Part shown: positions 16,543 through 23,881 of the stretch, piece by piece | How positions within the stretch are numbered: the first letter of the stretch is position 1 | Layout: each line of letters starts with the position of its first letter | DNA from: a virus | Length of the DNA stretch: 46,270 bases | Reading direction: 5' to 3' (one strand) | Virus record (IMG/VR): IMGVR_UViG_3300048929_000044 | Coordinates: 1 to 46,270 of that record | The notes under the pieces: generated by a model | What the model was told of the DNA's origin: nothing | Database searches by the model: none | What the model saw: the letters and a program-made list of their open reading frames with translations, nothing else | Translations under genes and position numbers: made by a program

Positions 16543-16803
16543 GTGGGCATAAATCCGTGGTCATTTTGCAGTGTGCCCACAATATGCCCGCAATAGTTAG
16601 GAGTAGTCAATCCATGTTGGGTAATGTGCGGTAACGTCGGCCGCATTGTGTGACAACGATATCAAGGGTTTTGGTAATGGTGGGAAATGACGGGTAATGA
16701 AGAAATGGTGTCCCCTGCAGACATCACATAAAGCGTCTAAGTGCAGGGGATATATGAGGAAATGCAGAAGTGGAAAATATTATGCCCGCAATTATGCCCG
16801 CAA
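16543..16803. other. attP: attP region, argW-type
   Basis: This stretch has no gene and holds the attachment site. Positions 16703-16720 (core) match the 3' end of tRNA-Arg argW on the - strand (CTGCAGGGGACACCATTT). Arm-type repeats based on TATGCCCGCAA flank it: 16571-16582 and 16583-16594 on one side, 16781-16792 and 16793-16803 on the other, plus an inverted relative at 16543-16553 next to int. A 9-bp inverted repeat, TCCCCTGCA at 16711-16719 with TGCAGGGGA at 16742-16750, lies at the core. The integrase identity supports the call. Confidence 0.87.
16703..16720 (-). other. attP core sequence (argW 3'-end identity)
   Basis: Read on the - strand, these 18 bases are the last bases of the argW acceptor stem, CCA and the following TTT. 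Recombination into argW here would rebuild an intact tRNA 3' end. The tRNA sequence is recalled from knowledge of E. coli argW, not searched. Confidence 0.85.
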
Positions 16804-16810
16804 AGCGTGG

Positions 16811-17014
16811 TCATGATGCTTTTTTGAGGTCGGGGAGAAAACTGCGTTTCCAGTTTTGATAGTCGGCATACATCCATCTGGATGATCGGCCGTACTTGAT
16901 AGGTTTTGGTAGATGACCGGCGTTGATTTGCGAGTAGAAGTATTTCGCAGTAAAGCCAGCATCCTCCATCATGAACTTCATGTCAATGAGGGAGTCGTCG
17001 CGAAGCTCGCGCAT
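16811..17014 (-). CDS. xis: Excisionase, TorI/AlpA-type
   Basis: A 67-residue winged-helix DNA-binding protein is the directionality factor for excision. It has the TorI pattern: D-S-L-I-D-M-K-F-M near residue 7, then F-I-Y-like F-Y-S-Q-I near 26, L-P-K-P-I-K-Y-G-R near 36, and a W-M-Y-like strand at R-W-M-Y-A-D-Y near 46. It should bind the attP arms and bend DNA. It lies just past attP on the same strand as int. Its partner IntS-type integrase strengthens the call. Confidence 0.9.
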   Translation of the reverse strand: MRELRDDSLIDMKFMMEDAGFTAKYFYSQINAGHLPKPIKYGRSSRWMYADYQNWKRSFLPDLKKAS

Positions 17015-17065
17015 AGGTTTTATCTCCGGATTGGGAATCGAACAGGAAAGGGGTAATGACTAGAG

Positions 17066-17094
17066 GAATACCGTAACTTTAACTTACGGTATTC
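17066..17094. repeat. Perfect 11-bp inverted repeat upstream of xis
   Basis: GAATACCGTAA and TTACGGTATTC flank a 7-nt loop. No T-run follows on either strand, so it is not a simple terminator. It lies in the 100-nt gap before xis and could be an RNA structure limiting xis/int expression or a protein site. The role is unknown. Confidence 0.6.
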
Positions 17095-17121
17095 GAGGGG
17101 GCACAAATCATAGCGTCGTCA

Positions 17122-17181
17122 CTAAATCTGGTCTGTGAGAAATGCACAGGCCTCATCGAGTGTGAGGCTGTGTGATTCCAT
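17122..17181 (-). pseudogene. 19-residue remnant of a helix-turn-helix protein
   Basis: A short frame, preceded by GGAGT, begins M-E-S-H-S-L-T-L-D-E-A-C-A-F-L, which is the start of a family of small phage helix-turn-helix proteins of about 70-80 residues. After residue 15 it departs from that pattern and stops. It is probably a truncated remnant, with its own ribosome site retained. The match to the family is from memory, so confidence is moderate. Confidence 0.45.
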
Positions 17182-17189
17182 GGTTACTC

Positions 17190-17573
17190 CTACACAATTG
17201 ATTCCCATTTATCAGATGCAATCATAAGGTCTATAAGACCGAGTGGGTCATCTATTGCTTTGATGGTCTGGAGTACATTAAAAATCATGCTCTCATCGCC
17301 GTAATAAGAGCTTGGATCTCCCTCTACGTTGATGTCATCATCCTCTCTGTATGTGTATTCACCTCCTTTGTAGCCATAAAACGCCTCACCACTAACAAGC
17401 CGGTCAAGGTATGGGATAAAGTCGGCCAGCTTTCCTTCTTCGCTGTTAACAAAAATGCAAGGCTCTGCATAAACTCCACGCCAAGAGCCGCAATCTACTG
17501 GCTTATATGCCAAAGTCAGATCGCCATGTTTCTTGCAGAATTCACGGAAGCGAGCAATAGTTGGTTTATTCAT
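17190..17573 (-). CDS. Hypothetical protein, acidic
   Basis: A 127-residue protein has no recognised family. The N-terminus (K-P-T-I-A-R-F-R-E-F-C-K-K-H) is basic and helical. The central part is aromatic-rich with a Y-G-Y-K-G-G-E-Y-T-Y-R segment near residue 76, followed by a strongly acidic stretch. It is soluble with no signal. It is a distal gene of the leftward early operon, where dispensable accessory genes collect, so a host-takeover or exclusion role is possible. Confidence 0.75.
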   Translation of the reverse strand: MNKPTIARFREFCKKHGDLTLAYKPVDCGSWRGVYAEPCIFVNSEEGKLADFIPYLDRLVSGEAFYGYKGGEYTYREDDDINVEGDPSSYYGDESMIFNVLQTIKAIDDPLGLIDLMIASDKWESIV

Positions 17574-17586
17574 TATCTATCTCCAA

Positions 17587-17609
17587 TAAAAAACCGCCAT
17601 TGCGGCGGT
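17587..17609 (-). terminator. Leftward operon internal terminator
   Basis: ACCGCC and GGCGGT (17593-17609) form a 6-bp stem with loop ATTGC, followed by T6 on the - strand. It starts directly after the stop of the 17610 gene, between it and the next gene. Antitermination would be needed to reach xis and int from PL. Confidence 0.85.
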
Positions 17610-18197
17610 CTAGTCGATGCGGATGTGTGGAATCTTACCGGCTGCTATAGCGTCGTAAATGCATTTGGCTGCGAGGCGAGTTATTCCTGCTCCAGTTCCT
17701 GCAAGGCATGTTCGTAATTCGGTCTCAACTTCATAGCGCTTCTTCTCTGCTTCTGAACGGATAGGGCGAAATTCCAATTCATGCACGCGGTAAATTCCGC
17801 ACTGATCATCTACCACAACATTAAATGGGTTCGTATAATCAACTACGCACATAACCCCTCGGTTCCATGAGGAATTCACATTAGCTCTGAATTCAAACTC
17901 ACAACCCACCGGAGGCAATCCCTCGCCATCCCATTCTGGCTTGCTGGCTGCAAGTGCGGATTCGTATTGCTCGCGGGTAATGATAGCTTTTGAGTAATCT
18001 TCAGCTAGATGTTCGCAATTTTTAATGCACGAAACCCACTCACCACCATTGTTTACCCATTCACCACCTTTGATTTCAACCTCTGGCAAGGTGCTAAAGC
18101 AAATCCATTTATCCACATCCTGAACAGCCAGAATACCGTGATTCGGCCAGCCCCCGCGTCCTGGTAATTTCTCAACCAACAGTTCAAGTAATGTCAT
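17610..18197 (-). CDS. Hypothetical phage protein of the left operon
   Basis: A 195-residue protein is best started at the third of three consecutive ATGs (18197), which is 6 nt after AGGAG. It contains E-W-D-G-E-G-L-P-P-V-G-C-E near residue 107, a motif common in unassigned lambdoid early proteins. It has two conserved cysteine-containing halves and a helical C-terminus with L-A-A-K-C-I-Y-D-A near 178. No catalytic motif is seen. The function is unknown. Confidence 0.78.
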   Translation of the reverse strand: MTLLELLVEKLPGRGGWPNHGILAVQDVDKWICFSTLPEVEIKGGEWVNNGGEWVSCIKNCEHLAEDYSKAIITREQYESALAASKPEWDGEGLPPVGCEFEFRANVNSSWNRGVMCVVDYTNPFNVVVDDQCGIYRVHELEFRPIRSEAEKKRYEVETELRTCLAGTGAGITRLAAKCIYDAIAAGKIPHIRID

Positions 18198-18207
18198 CAT
18201 CATCTCC

Positions 18208-18408
18208 TTACGCTAATTTCTTATACACGCGAGGCTCATCAACAGTAGCCGCACGTAGTTCGTGTTCGTGATGCACCGAGTAGTTGCCGTCATCCCATTT
18301 GCACAAGTATTTCGGATGGTCGCTATCCGGCTCAATCTGGCTCTCAACCATCCCTCTGATGCCTCCAGACTTAAGCTGCACTAACGCGCCCACAGCAAAT
18401 TTAGCCAT
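18208..18408 (-). CDS. YodC/DUF2158-like small protein
   Basis: A 66-residue protein starts at 18408 with GAGGG at suitable spacing. The longer frame from 18453 is rejected for lack of a site, and the segment instead codes a membrane peptide in another frame. The V-G-A-L-V-Q-L-K-S-G-G motif near residue 5, C-K-W near 37 and final E-L-R-A near 53 match the YodC/DUF2158 family of small beta proteins. Their biological role is not established. Confidence 0.8.
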   Translation of the reverse strand: MAKFAVGALVQLKSGGIRGMVESQIEPDSDHPKYLCKWDDGNYSVHHEHELRAATVDEPRVYKKLA

Positions 18409-18497
18409 AACAAGCCCTCTGACATGTGAATGAGTGAAGAGATAGCCGCCCATGCAATAAGACCAGCGATGGCAGCCAGGATAAGGTTGTATTGCAT
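18381..18497 (-). CDS. Small single-pass membrane protein
   Basis: A 38-residue frame starts at 18497, preceded by GGAG with 5-nt spacing. It has a clear hydrophobic helix from residue 5 to 23 (L-I-L-A-A-I-A-G-L-I-A-W). The tail (residues 25-38) is also hydrophobic with W and R. It overlaps the start of the YodC-like gene by 28 nt in another frame, which suggests coupled translation. It lies just after the terminator at 18512-18537. No family is recognised. Confidence 0.65.
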   Translation of the reverse strand: MQYNLILAAIAGLIAWAAISSLIHMSEGLLWLNLLWAR

Positions 18498-18511
18498 GGT
18501 GACTCCGGATA

Positions 18512-18537
18512 AAGAAAAACCCGCTTGGTGCGGGTTT
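18512..18537 (-). terminator. Leftward operon internal terminator
   Basis: AAACCCGC and GCGGGTTT (18517-18537) form an 8-bp stem with loop TTGGT. The - strand T-tract follows as TTTTTCTTT. It lies between the ASCH gene and the small membrane gene, so it divides the left operon. Confidence 0.87.
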
Positions 18538-18554
18538 GTTATGTGTCGAATGGG

Positions 18555-18836
18555 TTAGGCATGGATATTCACCTTTATCGCAAAAACCTTCACCGGGTCT
18601 GGCCCGAAGTGCGGATGTGTTATCACCTTCACTTCGTAACCAGCATACGGAACGTCGATGCGCTTACTCAGGTCATCGCGCTTTGGATAGCCACGGGTGA
18701 TAATCAAGCGATCATAATTCCTTGCCAGAATCCGCTTGCTCCAGAAAGATGTTACCAGGCGATACTCTTCGACTTTCTCTCCGGACTTCATCTGGTCGAA
18801 GTATTTACCGTTAACAGCCAGTTGCAGGTTAGCCAT
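18555..18836 (-). CDS. ASCH-domain protein
   Basis: A 93-residue protein has the ASCH (EVE-like beta-barrel) pattern: L-A-V-N-G-K-Y-F-D-Q-M near residue 5, then K-S-G-E-K-V-E-E-Y-R near 17, and a G-Y-P-K-R-D-D region near 49. ASCH proteins bind RNA or act on modified nucleosides. The substrate here is unknown. It overlaps the upstream gene by 8 nt, in an array of coupled small genes. Confidence 0.85.
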   Translation of the reverse strand: MANLQLAVNGKYFDQMKSGEKVEEYRLVTSFWSKRILARNYDRLIITRGYPKRDDLSKRIDVPYAGYEVKVITHPHFGPDPVKVFAIKVNIHA

Positions 18837-19224
18837 TCTTCAGCTCCTGCTGCGGTGCTGCTGGCCGAGGGTGCCAGTGGGTAAAGGTGCTGGCTGGTAA
18901 CTTATCGTACTCTTCGTACCAGTCCTGCCATTCCTTACCATCCCACGCATAAGCAGCGTACTGAACCACGTCGCCACAGCATGTGATAACTGGCACACCG
19001 ATATGCGGCATCCGCTCACTGCAAGCCACCCAACCATCCGGAGAGTTGCCATCGGCACCCTGAAGCATGGCGGCGCGGTGTCGCAATAACTCTATCAATA
19101 CATTTTCGAACAACCGGGCATTCACCTCTACGGACCCATGAACACCACGCGAGTTACATTCGCTAATCACCGTTTGGGTTTTAGAGAGGATCTTTGTCAG
19201 GCGTTCGGTGGTAATAATGCTCAT
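18829..19224 (-). CDS. DUF551-containing protein
   Basis: A 131-residue protein has an N-terminal helical region (residues 1-55, lambdoid Ea-type) and a C-terminal DUF551 segment. Its G-W-V-A-C-S-E-R-M-P motif near residue 64 and final F-T-H-W-H-P-R-P match other enterophage left-operon proteins. The function is unknown. Its start overlaps the HNH gene stop by 4 nt (ATGA type). Confidence 0.83.
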   Translation of the reverse strand: MSIITTERLTKILSKTQTVISECNSRGVHGSVEVNARLFENVLIELLRHRAAMLQGADGNSPDGWVACSERMPHIGVPVITCCGDVVQYAAYAWDGKEWQDWYEEYDKLPASTFTHWHPRPAAPQQELKNG

Positions 19225-19646
19225 ACTGTCGCTCCTTCCTGATACTGTTCAAACCAGAAAACAACTGGCTTCTCGACTACCTCAACCAGCCCGAAACGCT
19301 CCGCCGTTCGGAAATTTACGCTGTATGCTCTCGCGCGCTCCGCCTGGGCCTCCACCTGTTCACGGAATCCTTCAACGGTGAAGGTCGCTTTAAAAAGATT
19401 GCATGGAGCGCAGGCCGGGAACAGATTTTCGATAGCGTCATTCTCCGGTCGCCAGAACTCTCCCGTTGCGACGGTGCGTCTGGTTCCGTCAGCATGTCGC
19501 TCGCCGAATTCCCACTTACGCAATGCCGCCTCGACGTGGTCAGCGTGCCAGCCTTTTTCCGGCAAATCGCACCCACAGTAAGCACAGCGGCCGCCGAACT
19601 TCATGCGCAGCACCGCGCGCTGTTTTTTCGTCAGTGCCATGCTCAC
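19221..19646 (-). CDS. HNH endonuclease-like protein
   Basis: A 141-residue protein has zinc Cys pairs C-A-Y-C-G-C near residue 21 and C-A-P-C-N near 80, and H-A-D-H near 34, all HNH-fold elements. The active His and the Asn-bearing helix (I-E-N-L-F-P-A-C) are present. It may be a free-standing homing or packaging-type nuclease or an accessory enzyme. It is embedded in coupled small genes with 4-nt overlaps, so it is part of the operon, not an intruder. Confidence 0.85.
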   Translation of the reverse strand: MSMALTKKQRAVLRMKFGGRCAYCGCDLPEKGWHADHVEAALRKWEFGERHADGTRRTVATGEFWRPENDAIENLFPACAPCNLFKATFTVEGFREQVEAQAERARAYSVNFRTAERFGLVEVVEKPVVFWFEQYQEGATV

Positions 19647-20038
19647 TCTCCTTTACCGGCTGCGGCGTTAACGCGAACAACCTCAGCAAGACAGGCGTTC
19701 CAGGTGTCGCGAAACGTTGTGGCTATCAGCCATTTTTCATAACCATCCAGACAAGATGCCAGGTTATCTGGAGCCTTTGGCGGCAGCAGTACCTGCCGCG
19801 CCTCCAGCTCAGCAATCCGCTTCTCTGCGGCTTCCAGCTCATCCAGCAGCGCCAACACGGTGGCGGGGTTGGCTGCGGAGTTCAACGCGTTCAATGCAGT
19901 GATATCTGCATCAAGCTGAGTTCCTTCTGCCAGTGAGATATCGAAAATGTCATCAGGCGGCATAACACTAAGGCGCTCATGTGCGCCAACCGCTGCCTCA
20001 GCGATTTCACGTAATGCGCGTTTGTCGATGTTACTCAT
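19643..20038 (-). CDS. Ead/Ea22-like protein
   Basis: A 131-residue protein begins M-S-N-I-D-K-R-A-L-R-E, the typical start of the lambdoid Ead/Ea22 family. It also has N-P-A-T-V-L-A-L-L-D-E-L-E-A-A-E-K-R near residue 57, which forms a coiled coil to about 85. Ea22-type proteins affect the lytic/lysogenic choice or host takeover, but their mechanism is not settled. It shares its first 18 coding bases, with one mismatch, with the next gene upstream. Confidence 0.83.
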   Translation of the reverse strand: MSNIDKRALREIAEAAVGAHERLSVMPPDDIFDISLAEGTQLDADITALNALNSAANPATVLALLDELEAAEKRIAELEARQVLLPPKAPDNLASCLDGYEKWLIATTFRDTWNACLAEVVRVNAAAGKGE

Positions 20039-20265
20039 TCCTCATCCTCCAAATCAGATACAGCATCCATTACATCTGAGCCGCGAATTGTTTCGAATGC
20101 CACGCATGCCATTTCAAAACACAAGCGTTCATGCGGGTGCGGAGACTGCCAGCATTTAAAGCCTGGGCGATGCGAATAGCCCTGCATCGCATAGAACTCA
20201 CCGGCCAGTTCAATGGCGGCATCCACCAGTTCACGGTTTGTCATTGGTTTGTCGATGTTGCTCAT
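20035..20265 (-). CDS. Hypothetical protein beginning MSNIDK
   Basis: A 76-residue protein has a helical N-terminus (M-T-N-R-E-L-V-D-A-A near residue 8) and a His/Pro-rich centre (P-H-P-H-E-R-L near 42). The start shares M-S-N-I-D-K with the Ead-like gene, suggesting duplicated start regions. It has 4-nt overlaps on both sides. No function is recognised. Confidence 0.75.
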   Translation of the reverse strand: MSNIDKPMTNRELVDAAIELAGEFYAMQGYSHRPGFKCWQSPHPHERLCFEMACVAFETIRGSDVMDAVSDLEDEE

Positions 20266-20543
20266 TGGGCGGCCTCCGGTATTTTTCTTGCGCTGAAGCG
20301 AGGTACATGTTCCATTTCAACCGCAAATACACCTACGCTCTCGCCGTCAACGAACAGCTCGATATCCAACGGCCAAGATGATTCCCAACCGTCATGGTTG
20401 TCGAAATAATCAAGGGCAGCATCCTGCGCCAAGCTTTCAAATTCCCACTCAGAAGTGAGCTCATCGATATGTCGAGGGTCGAGGGAATATGCATCCTCGG
20501 GAAACGTACCTGCATCGCTTGCGACGTACTGGATTACGCTCAT
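20262..20543 (-). CDS. Hypothetical acidic protein
   Basis: A 93-residue protein is rich in Asp/Glu and aromatic residues (W-E-F-E-S-L near residue 33; D-N-H-D-G-W-E-S-S-W near 48). It is likely soluble. Acidic early phage proteins often mimic DNA or bind host DNA-binding proteins, but nothing specific is visible here. It overlaps neighbours by 4 nt. Confidence 0.75.
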   Translation of the reverse strand: MSVIQYVASDAGTFPEDAYSLDPRHIDELTSEWEFESLAQDAALDYFDNHDGWESSWPLDIELFVDGESVGVFAVEMEHVPRFSARKIPEAAQ

Positions 20544-21433
20544 GACTGCACTCCTTTGCGAATTTGTTCAGCCAGTTCGAATTCGCCATGGTTAGTGAAT
20601 TCTCCCGCGAGCTTTTCTCTCAGTTTCATAACTGCTTCTTTGGCGCTTTCGATATCCTTATGATGCCCAGCGCTGTATTTTTTACCGTTAAACTGAACGC
20701 TGGCGACGTAGCGCTTATCTCTCTTGTTCCAATAAACGCCCTTTACCCCAGTAGTGTTATTTTTCTGGGTTGGTTTGTTGAATTGGTTCTGCGAAAGAGA
20801 GCAAAGACGCAGGTTTCTTATGCTGTTGTCAGTCTTAATGCCATTTATGTGATCGATAGGCTGTGAAGGCCATTCGCCGTAATGAAGTAGCCATGCAAGA
20901 CGGTGAGCAAAACACTTCTTACCAAACAGCGAGAATGCGTAATACCCCTGCCACGTTTGCGAACCTATGACCGAGCCCGCCTGTCTGCCACTGAAATTAA
21001 CCTTTGCTGTAAGAACCCCGGTTTCTGGGTTGTAATCAATAAGGTCGCGAATATCACCTACTGACATAAGAAGTTGTTTCTTAAGCACTTCAATCTCTTT
21101 CTGCAGTGGTTCGGTTTCCTCGCGTTTCACTTCAGCCAGGAAAGCGTCCGTCGCCGGGGTTTTGATTTTCTTCGCTGCGGCCTCAATTTTTTCTTTCGTT
21201 TCGCTACCCATTTCGCTTGAGCCAAGCTTTCCGATGAAGCCAAGGATTTGGTCAGGGAACCGCTTCAGCCCCGCATTCTCCGCAGCCAGCTTCTCAACCT
21301 GCATCTGCAGATTCTCGATAGTCGCATCAGCAGCACGGAACTCGCGCTGAGAGTCAGCAAGCTTCTCTTTCAGAACATCCTCGCGCTGAAGTGCGTCACT
21401 TAGTTTCAGTTCAAGCTCTTTCGCATTCATCAT
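20540..21433 (-). CDS. Coiled-coil protein fused to an HNH/AP2 homing endonuclease
   Basis: A 297-residue protein has two unlike halves. Residues 1-125 are a charged coiled coil of the lambdoid Ead type (M-Q-V-E-K-L-A-A-E-N-A near 44). Residues 130-280 are an HNH homing endonuclease: Y-N-P-E-T-G-V-L near 133, H-R-L-A-W-L-L-H-Y-G-E-W-P near 177, I-D-H-I-N-G near 194, N-L-R-L-C-S near 207, then an AP2-type DNA-binding segment (T-G-V-K-G-V-Y-W near 228). A short tail (L-A-E-Q-I-R-K-G) follows. It looks like an in-frame invasion of a coiled-coil gene. Confidence 0.87.
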   Translation of the reverse strand: MMNAKELELKLSDALQREDVLKEKLADSQREFRAADATIENLQMQVEKLAAENAGLKRFPDQILGFIGKLGSSEMGSETKEKIEAAAKKIKTPATDAFLAEVKREETEPLQKEIEVLKKQLLMSVGDIRDLIDYNPETGVLTAKVNFSGRQAGSVIGSQTWQGYYAFSLFGKKCFAHRLAWLLHYGEWPSQPIDHINGIKTDNSIRNLRLCSLSQNQFNKPTQKNNTTGVKGVYWNKRDKRYVASVQFNGKKYSAGHHKDIESAKEAVMKLREKLAGEFTNHGEFELAEQIRKGVQS

Positions 21434-21612
21434 TTCTTCGCCCTCTGGTTTAACAACGCTGTCAGGTATCGATTGTTGTTGAGACGTTCTGCATTCCCGA
21501 ATGAGTCACGCTTCAGCATTTCTTCGCGTGGGATATCGTTGATGGGTTTGAAGCGGTGTCCGGCGATTAACTCATTTGGAGTGATGAAGGGGTCGTAGTA
21601 ATTTCCGATCAT
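21430..21612 (-). CDS. Hypothetical small protein
   Basis: A 60-residue protein starts at 21612 (M-I-G-N-Y-Y-D-P), with GAGGAA about 6 nt upstream. The longer frame from 21744 overlaps the upstream gene by 120 nt and is rejected. The sequence is polar with N-E-L-I-A-G-H-R-F near residue 13 and ends basic. Its stop overlaps the HNH-fusion start by 4 nt. No family is recognised. Confidence 0.72.
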   Translation of the reverse strand: MIGNYYDPFITPNELIAGHRFKPINDIPREEMLKRDSFGNAERLNNNRYLTALLNQRAKK

Positions 21613-21622
21613 GATGAATTCC

Positions 21623-21961
21623 TCAGCTGCTGCGTACAGCGCCAAGGCGACCATAAGTGTCGCGATAGAAGTCGCTGTAGAAGGTTTGTTGTTTCGGTCC
21701 AGTGGTTTCCCACATCGGATGGAATGAGGCCATGAAGTTGTCATGCCAGAGCTTTGATTCGTATTTCCTTGTTAACTTCTCTATCCAGTAGTCGTCCTGA
21801 GCATCCTTAATCTGCTCTGGAGTGCGCTCATCCTTTGGCAGAGTTCCGTTCTCTTTCTGCTGGTAATAAAGCTCCAGTCCAGCACATATCCGGGCAATAA
21901 CTTCGTCCTTCGATTCCAGTTTTTTAGGTGCACGGAAGTAACCATTTTCATCAGGTGACAT
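21623..21961 (-). CDS. Hypothetical protein
   Basis: A 112-residue protein is helical and charged in its first half (E-S-K-D-E-V-I-A-R-I near residue 16), then aromatic (F-H-P-M-W-E near 80). The final residues are polar and Arg/Ser-rich. It lies between the ssb gene and the small 21430 gene in the leftward operon. Nothing identifies its role. It is the best frame in this stretch, with an AGGATTAAGCC context before ATG. Confidence 0.72.
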   Translation of the reverse strand: MSPDENGYFRAPKKLESKDEVIARICAGLELYYQQKENGTLPKDERTPEQIKDAQDDYWIEKLTRKYESKLWHDNFMASFHPMWETTGPKQQTFYSDFYRDTYGRLGAVRSS

Positions 21962-22041
21962 GGCTTAATCCTTAAACTGGAGGCGAAGTTATGCCGCCTC
22001 CGTGAGGTGAAATAGAATGTTCAGGCGATGGTTAAATCAGG

Positions 22042-22488
22042 TCAGAAGGGGATATCGTCGTCGAAGTCCATAGGAGGTTCGCTAGCCTGCTTAGGCTGTT
22101 GCGGCTGGCTATTTTGCTGCTTTGACTGGCTATCAGCTTCGCGCTTTCCTCCAAGCATTTGGAGTGTTCCGCCTACGCCAATTAAAACCTCAGTGGTGTA
22201 CTTTTCAGTTCCTGACTGATCTGTCCATTTGCGAGTGCGCAGCTTACCTTCCAGATACACCTCAGAGCCTTTCCGCAGATATTCACCAGCAACTTTCGCT
22301 ATATTTCCGCTCAGCACCACACGGTGCCATTCTGTTTGCTCTTTCTGTTCTCCAGTCTGCTTGTCTCGCCACTGTTCCGATGTGGCTACGGTCATGTTGG
22401 CAAATGCAGCACCAGAAGGCGCATAGCGCACTTCCGGATCCTGACCTAATCGTCCGACGATGATTACGCGATTAACTCCACGTCCCAT
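22042..22488 (-). CDS. ssb: Single-stranded DNA-binding protein
   Basis: A 148-residue SSB starts at 22488 with GGAG 8 nt upstream. The longer open frame from 22620 runs under the HNH gene and is not used. It has the OB-fold start [12 protein letters not shown] near residue 4, W-H-R-V-V-L near 54, and a Q-rich linker from about 118. The acidic C-terminal tip M-D-F-D-D-D-I-P-F recruits partner repair proteins. It works with the Sak4-like ATPase encoded upstream in recombination and replication. Confidence 0.95.
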   Translation of the reverse strand: MGRGVNRVIIVGRLGQDPEVRYAPSGAAFANMTVATSEQWRDKQTGEQKEQTEWHRVVLSGNIAKVAGEYLRKGSEVYLEGKLRTRKWTDQSGTEKYTTEVLIGVGGTLQMLGGKREADSQSKQQNSQPQQPKQASEPPMDFDDDIPF

Positions 22489-22999
22489 TTTTATTTCTCC
22501 TGCGAGTAATCCCTGCCTCAGCATCCTCTTTCCTATGAAGTGATGCGTGCTCGGATATAGTAAGAAGTTGAAGGTTTGAAGGGTGGTTATTAAGTTTATT
22601 TCTATCTTTGTGGTGGACATGCTCGTTTGGATTTAATCGCCTTCCAATCAGTGATTCCATAACGATTACATGCTCAGTGCGACCCTTGTGAGCACCACGG
22701 GTGAATTCCTTATATCCCGCGCTATTGATCCTAAACCCTCTGGCAGTTTTATCAGCTTTCACTAGCTTTGCAGCGCTGATATTCCTCTTCCACTCTTCAC
22801 TAAAGAGTCTTTTCTTCCCTTTATTCTTACCAAGTCTACCGTCACTTGCAGCCAAGCGAACTCCATCCGTTCTATTTCGCAATACTCCAGCTTTTTTGCA
22901 CTGATGCCTGACGGTTGATTTTGGAATTCCGGTAATTAAAGAAACCTGAGGAATGCTCATGCCAGAGGCATAAAGCTCAACTACGCCTCTGCTAGCCAT
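22472..22999 (-). CDS. HNH homing endonuclease between sak4-like gene and ssb
   Basis: A 175-residue protein has an N-terminal helix-turn-helix ([10 protein letters not shown] near residue 16), a basic linker, and an HNH domain (E-H-V-I-V-M-E near 109, [10 protein letters not shown] near 127, N-L-Q-L near 142). It has no RBS spacer of its own except the coupled stop/start with the upstream gene, and it overlaps the ssb start by 17 nt. It is a plausible mobile gene that inserted between two functionally linked genes without breaking either. Confidence 0.87.
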   Translation of the reverse strand: MASRGVVELYASGMSIPQVSLITGIPKSTVRHQCKKAGVLRNRTDGVRLAASDGRLGKNKGKKRLFSEEWKRNISAAKLVKADKTARGFRINSAGYKEFTRGAHKGRTEHVIVMESLIGRRLNPNEHVHHKDRNKLNNHPSNLQLLTISEHASLHRKEDAEAGITRRRNKNGTWS

Positions 23000-23869
23000 T
23001 TATGCCGCCTTATCTGGTTCGAAATCTGATTTACGAGCGTCGTAAACCTCTTTTGCTTTTGACTGGTATTCGGTGCCGCGAAGCGTTATCCATGCCTCTT
23101 CAAACAATGGCTTAAGTTCATCCATGCTTTGTGCATTGCCAGCCATATCAACGAATGATTTAAGCGTTTCTTCGTGAGGGTTTACGCCTGACTCCAGCCA
23201 GTTAAGAAGCTGCTTGCCGGTTTCCTCGCTGAGGATTACAGGGTCTGAGTTAGAGAAGAGTTTTGTACGGTCTTTGCTGGCGATCGCATGATGTGTTTCA
23301 TGCGCGATATCCAGTACGGTAGTGAACTCGTATTCAACGCCGTCACGCTGCTCTGACTTCATGCCAAGCTTGGCGACCTTCTTGCGACCGTTCTCTTCTA
23401 CCTGAGCCGTCTCCGTCTTGCTTCGCATGGTGGCGATGATGTGCATAGGTGAACGAAGAATTGCGTCAAGAAACAGGCGGTGACGCGGGTTAATCTCGCT
23501 CCATGCTGACCAGCTGTTGCCGCGATATTTTGCTTTTGCAATTGTGTCTACCAGCTCAAGGCAGCCACCGACACCTCCCCATTCGTGCGTGATGCTGTCG
23601 ATAACCAGAGAGTCATACCCAGCATCCTCTGCTGACTTAATCGCCTCTATGAAGCGATCAGGAGAGAATGGCGGATCTAATTCCAGCACATCGAACTCAG
23701 CCACATCCGAATAAAGTGATGCGCTTCCTTTCTCGGTGTCGATGAAAGCAATCTTGCCGCCAATCCCTTTGGCAACCAGTAATGCGCTGTATGTTTTACC
23801 TGATCCACTTGGCCCGGTAAGTGCCAGCCGTAGCTTGGCTTTCTTTCTCATGGCTTTTTCAAATTTCAT
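23000..23869 (-). CDS. Sak4-like RecA-fold recombination ATPase
   Basis: A 289-residue ATPase starts at the ATG at 23869, with AGGTG upstream. The open frame extends only 3 codons further. Walker A is G-P-S-G-S-G-K-T at 19-26 and Walker B-like D-S-L-V-I-D is near 86. It is the AAA_24/RecA-fold type called Sak4 in phages, a single-strand annealing or strand-exchange ATPase that acts with SSB. The neighbour ssb supports that. The C-terminal 60 residues are a helical accessory domain. Confidence 0.87.
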   Translation of the reverse strand: MKFEKAMRKKAKLRLALTGPSGSGKTYSALLVAKGIGGKIAFIDTEKGSASLYSDVAEFDVLELDPPFSPDRFIEAIKSAEDAGYDSLVIDSITHEWGGVGGCLELVDTIAKAKYRGNSWSAWSEINPRHRLFLDAILRSPMHIIATMRSKTETAQVEENGRKKVAKLGMKSEQRDGVEYEFTTVLDIAHETHHAIASKDRTKLFSNSDPVILSEETGKQLLNWLESGVNPHEETLKSFVDMAGNAQSMDELKPLFEEAWITLRGTEYQSKAKEVYDARKSDFEPDKAA

Positions 23870-23881
23870 GGTATTCACCTT

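Noticed and set aside
19378-19936. Several + strand frames over the HNH and Ead-like genes
   Set aside because: They are shadows of the coupled - strand genes with no ribosome sites.
22489-22620. Extended N-terminus for SSB
   Set aside because: The extra residues are unlike SSB and overlap the HNH gene. GGAG before 22488 decides the start.
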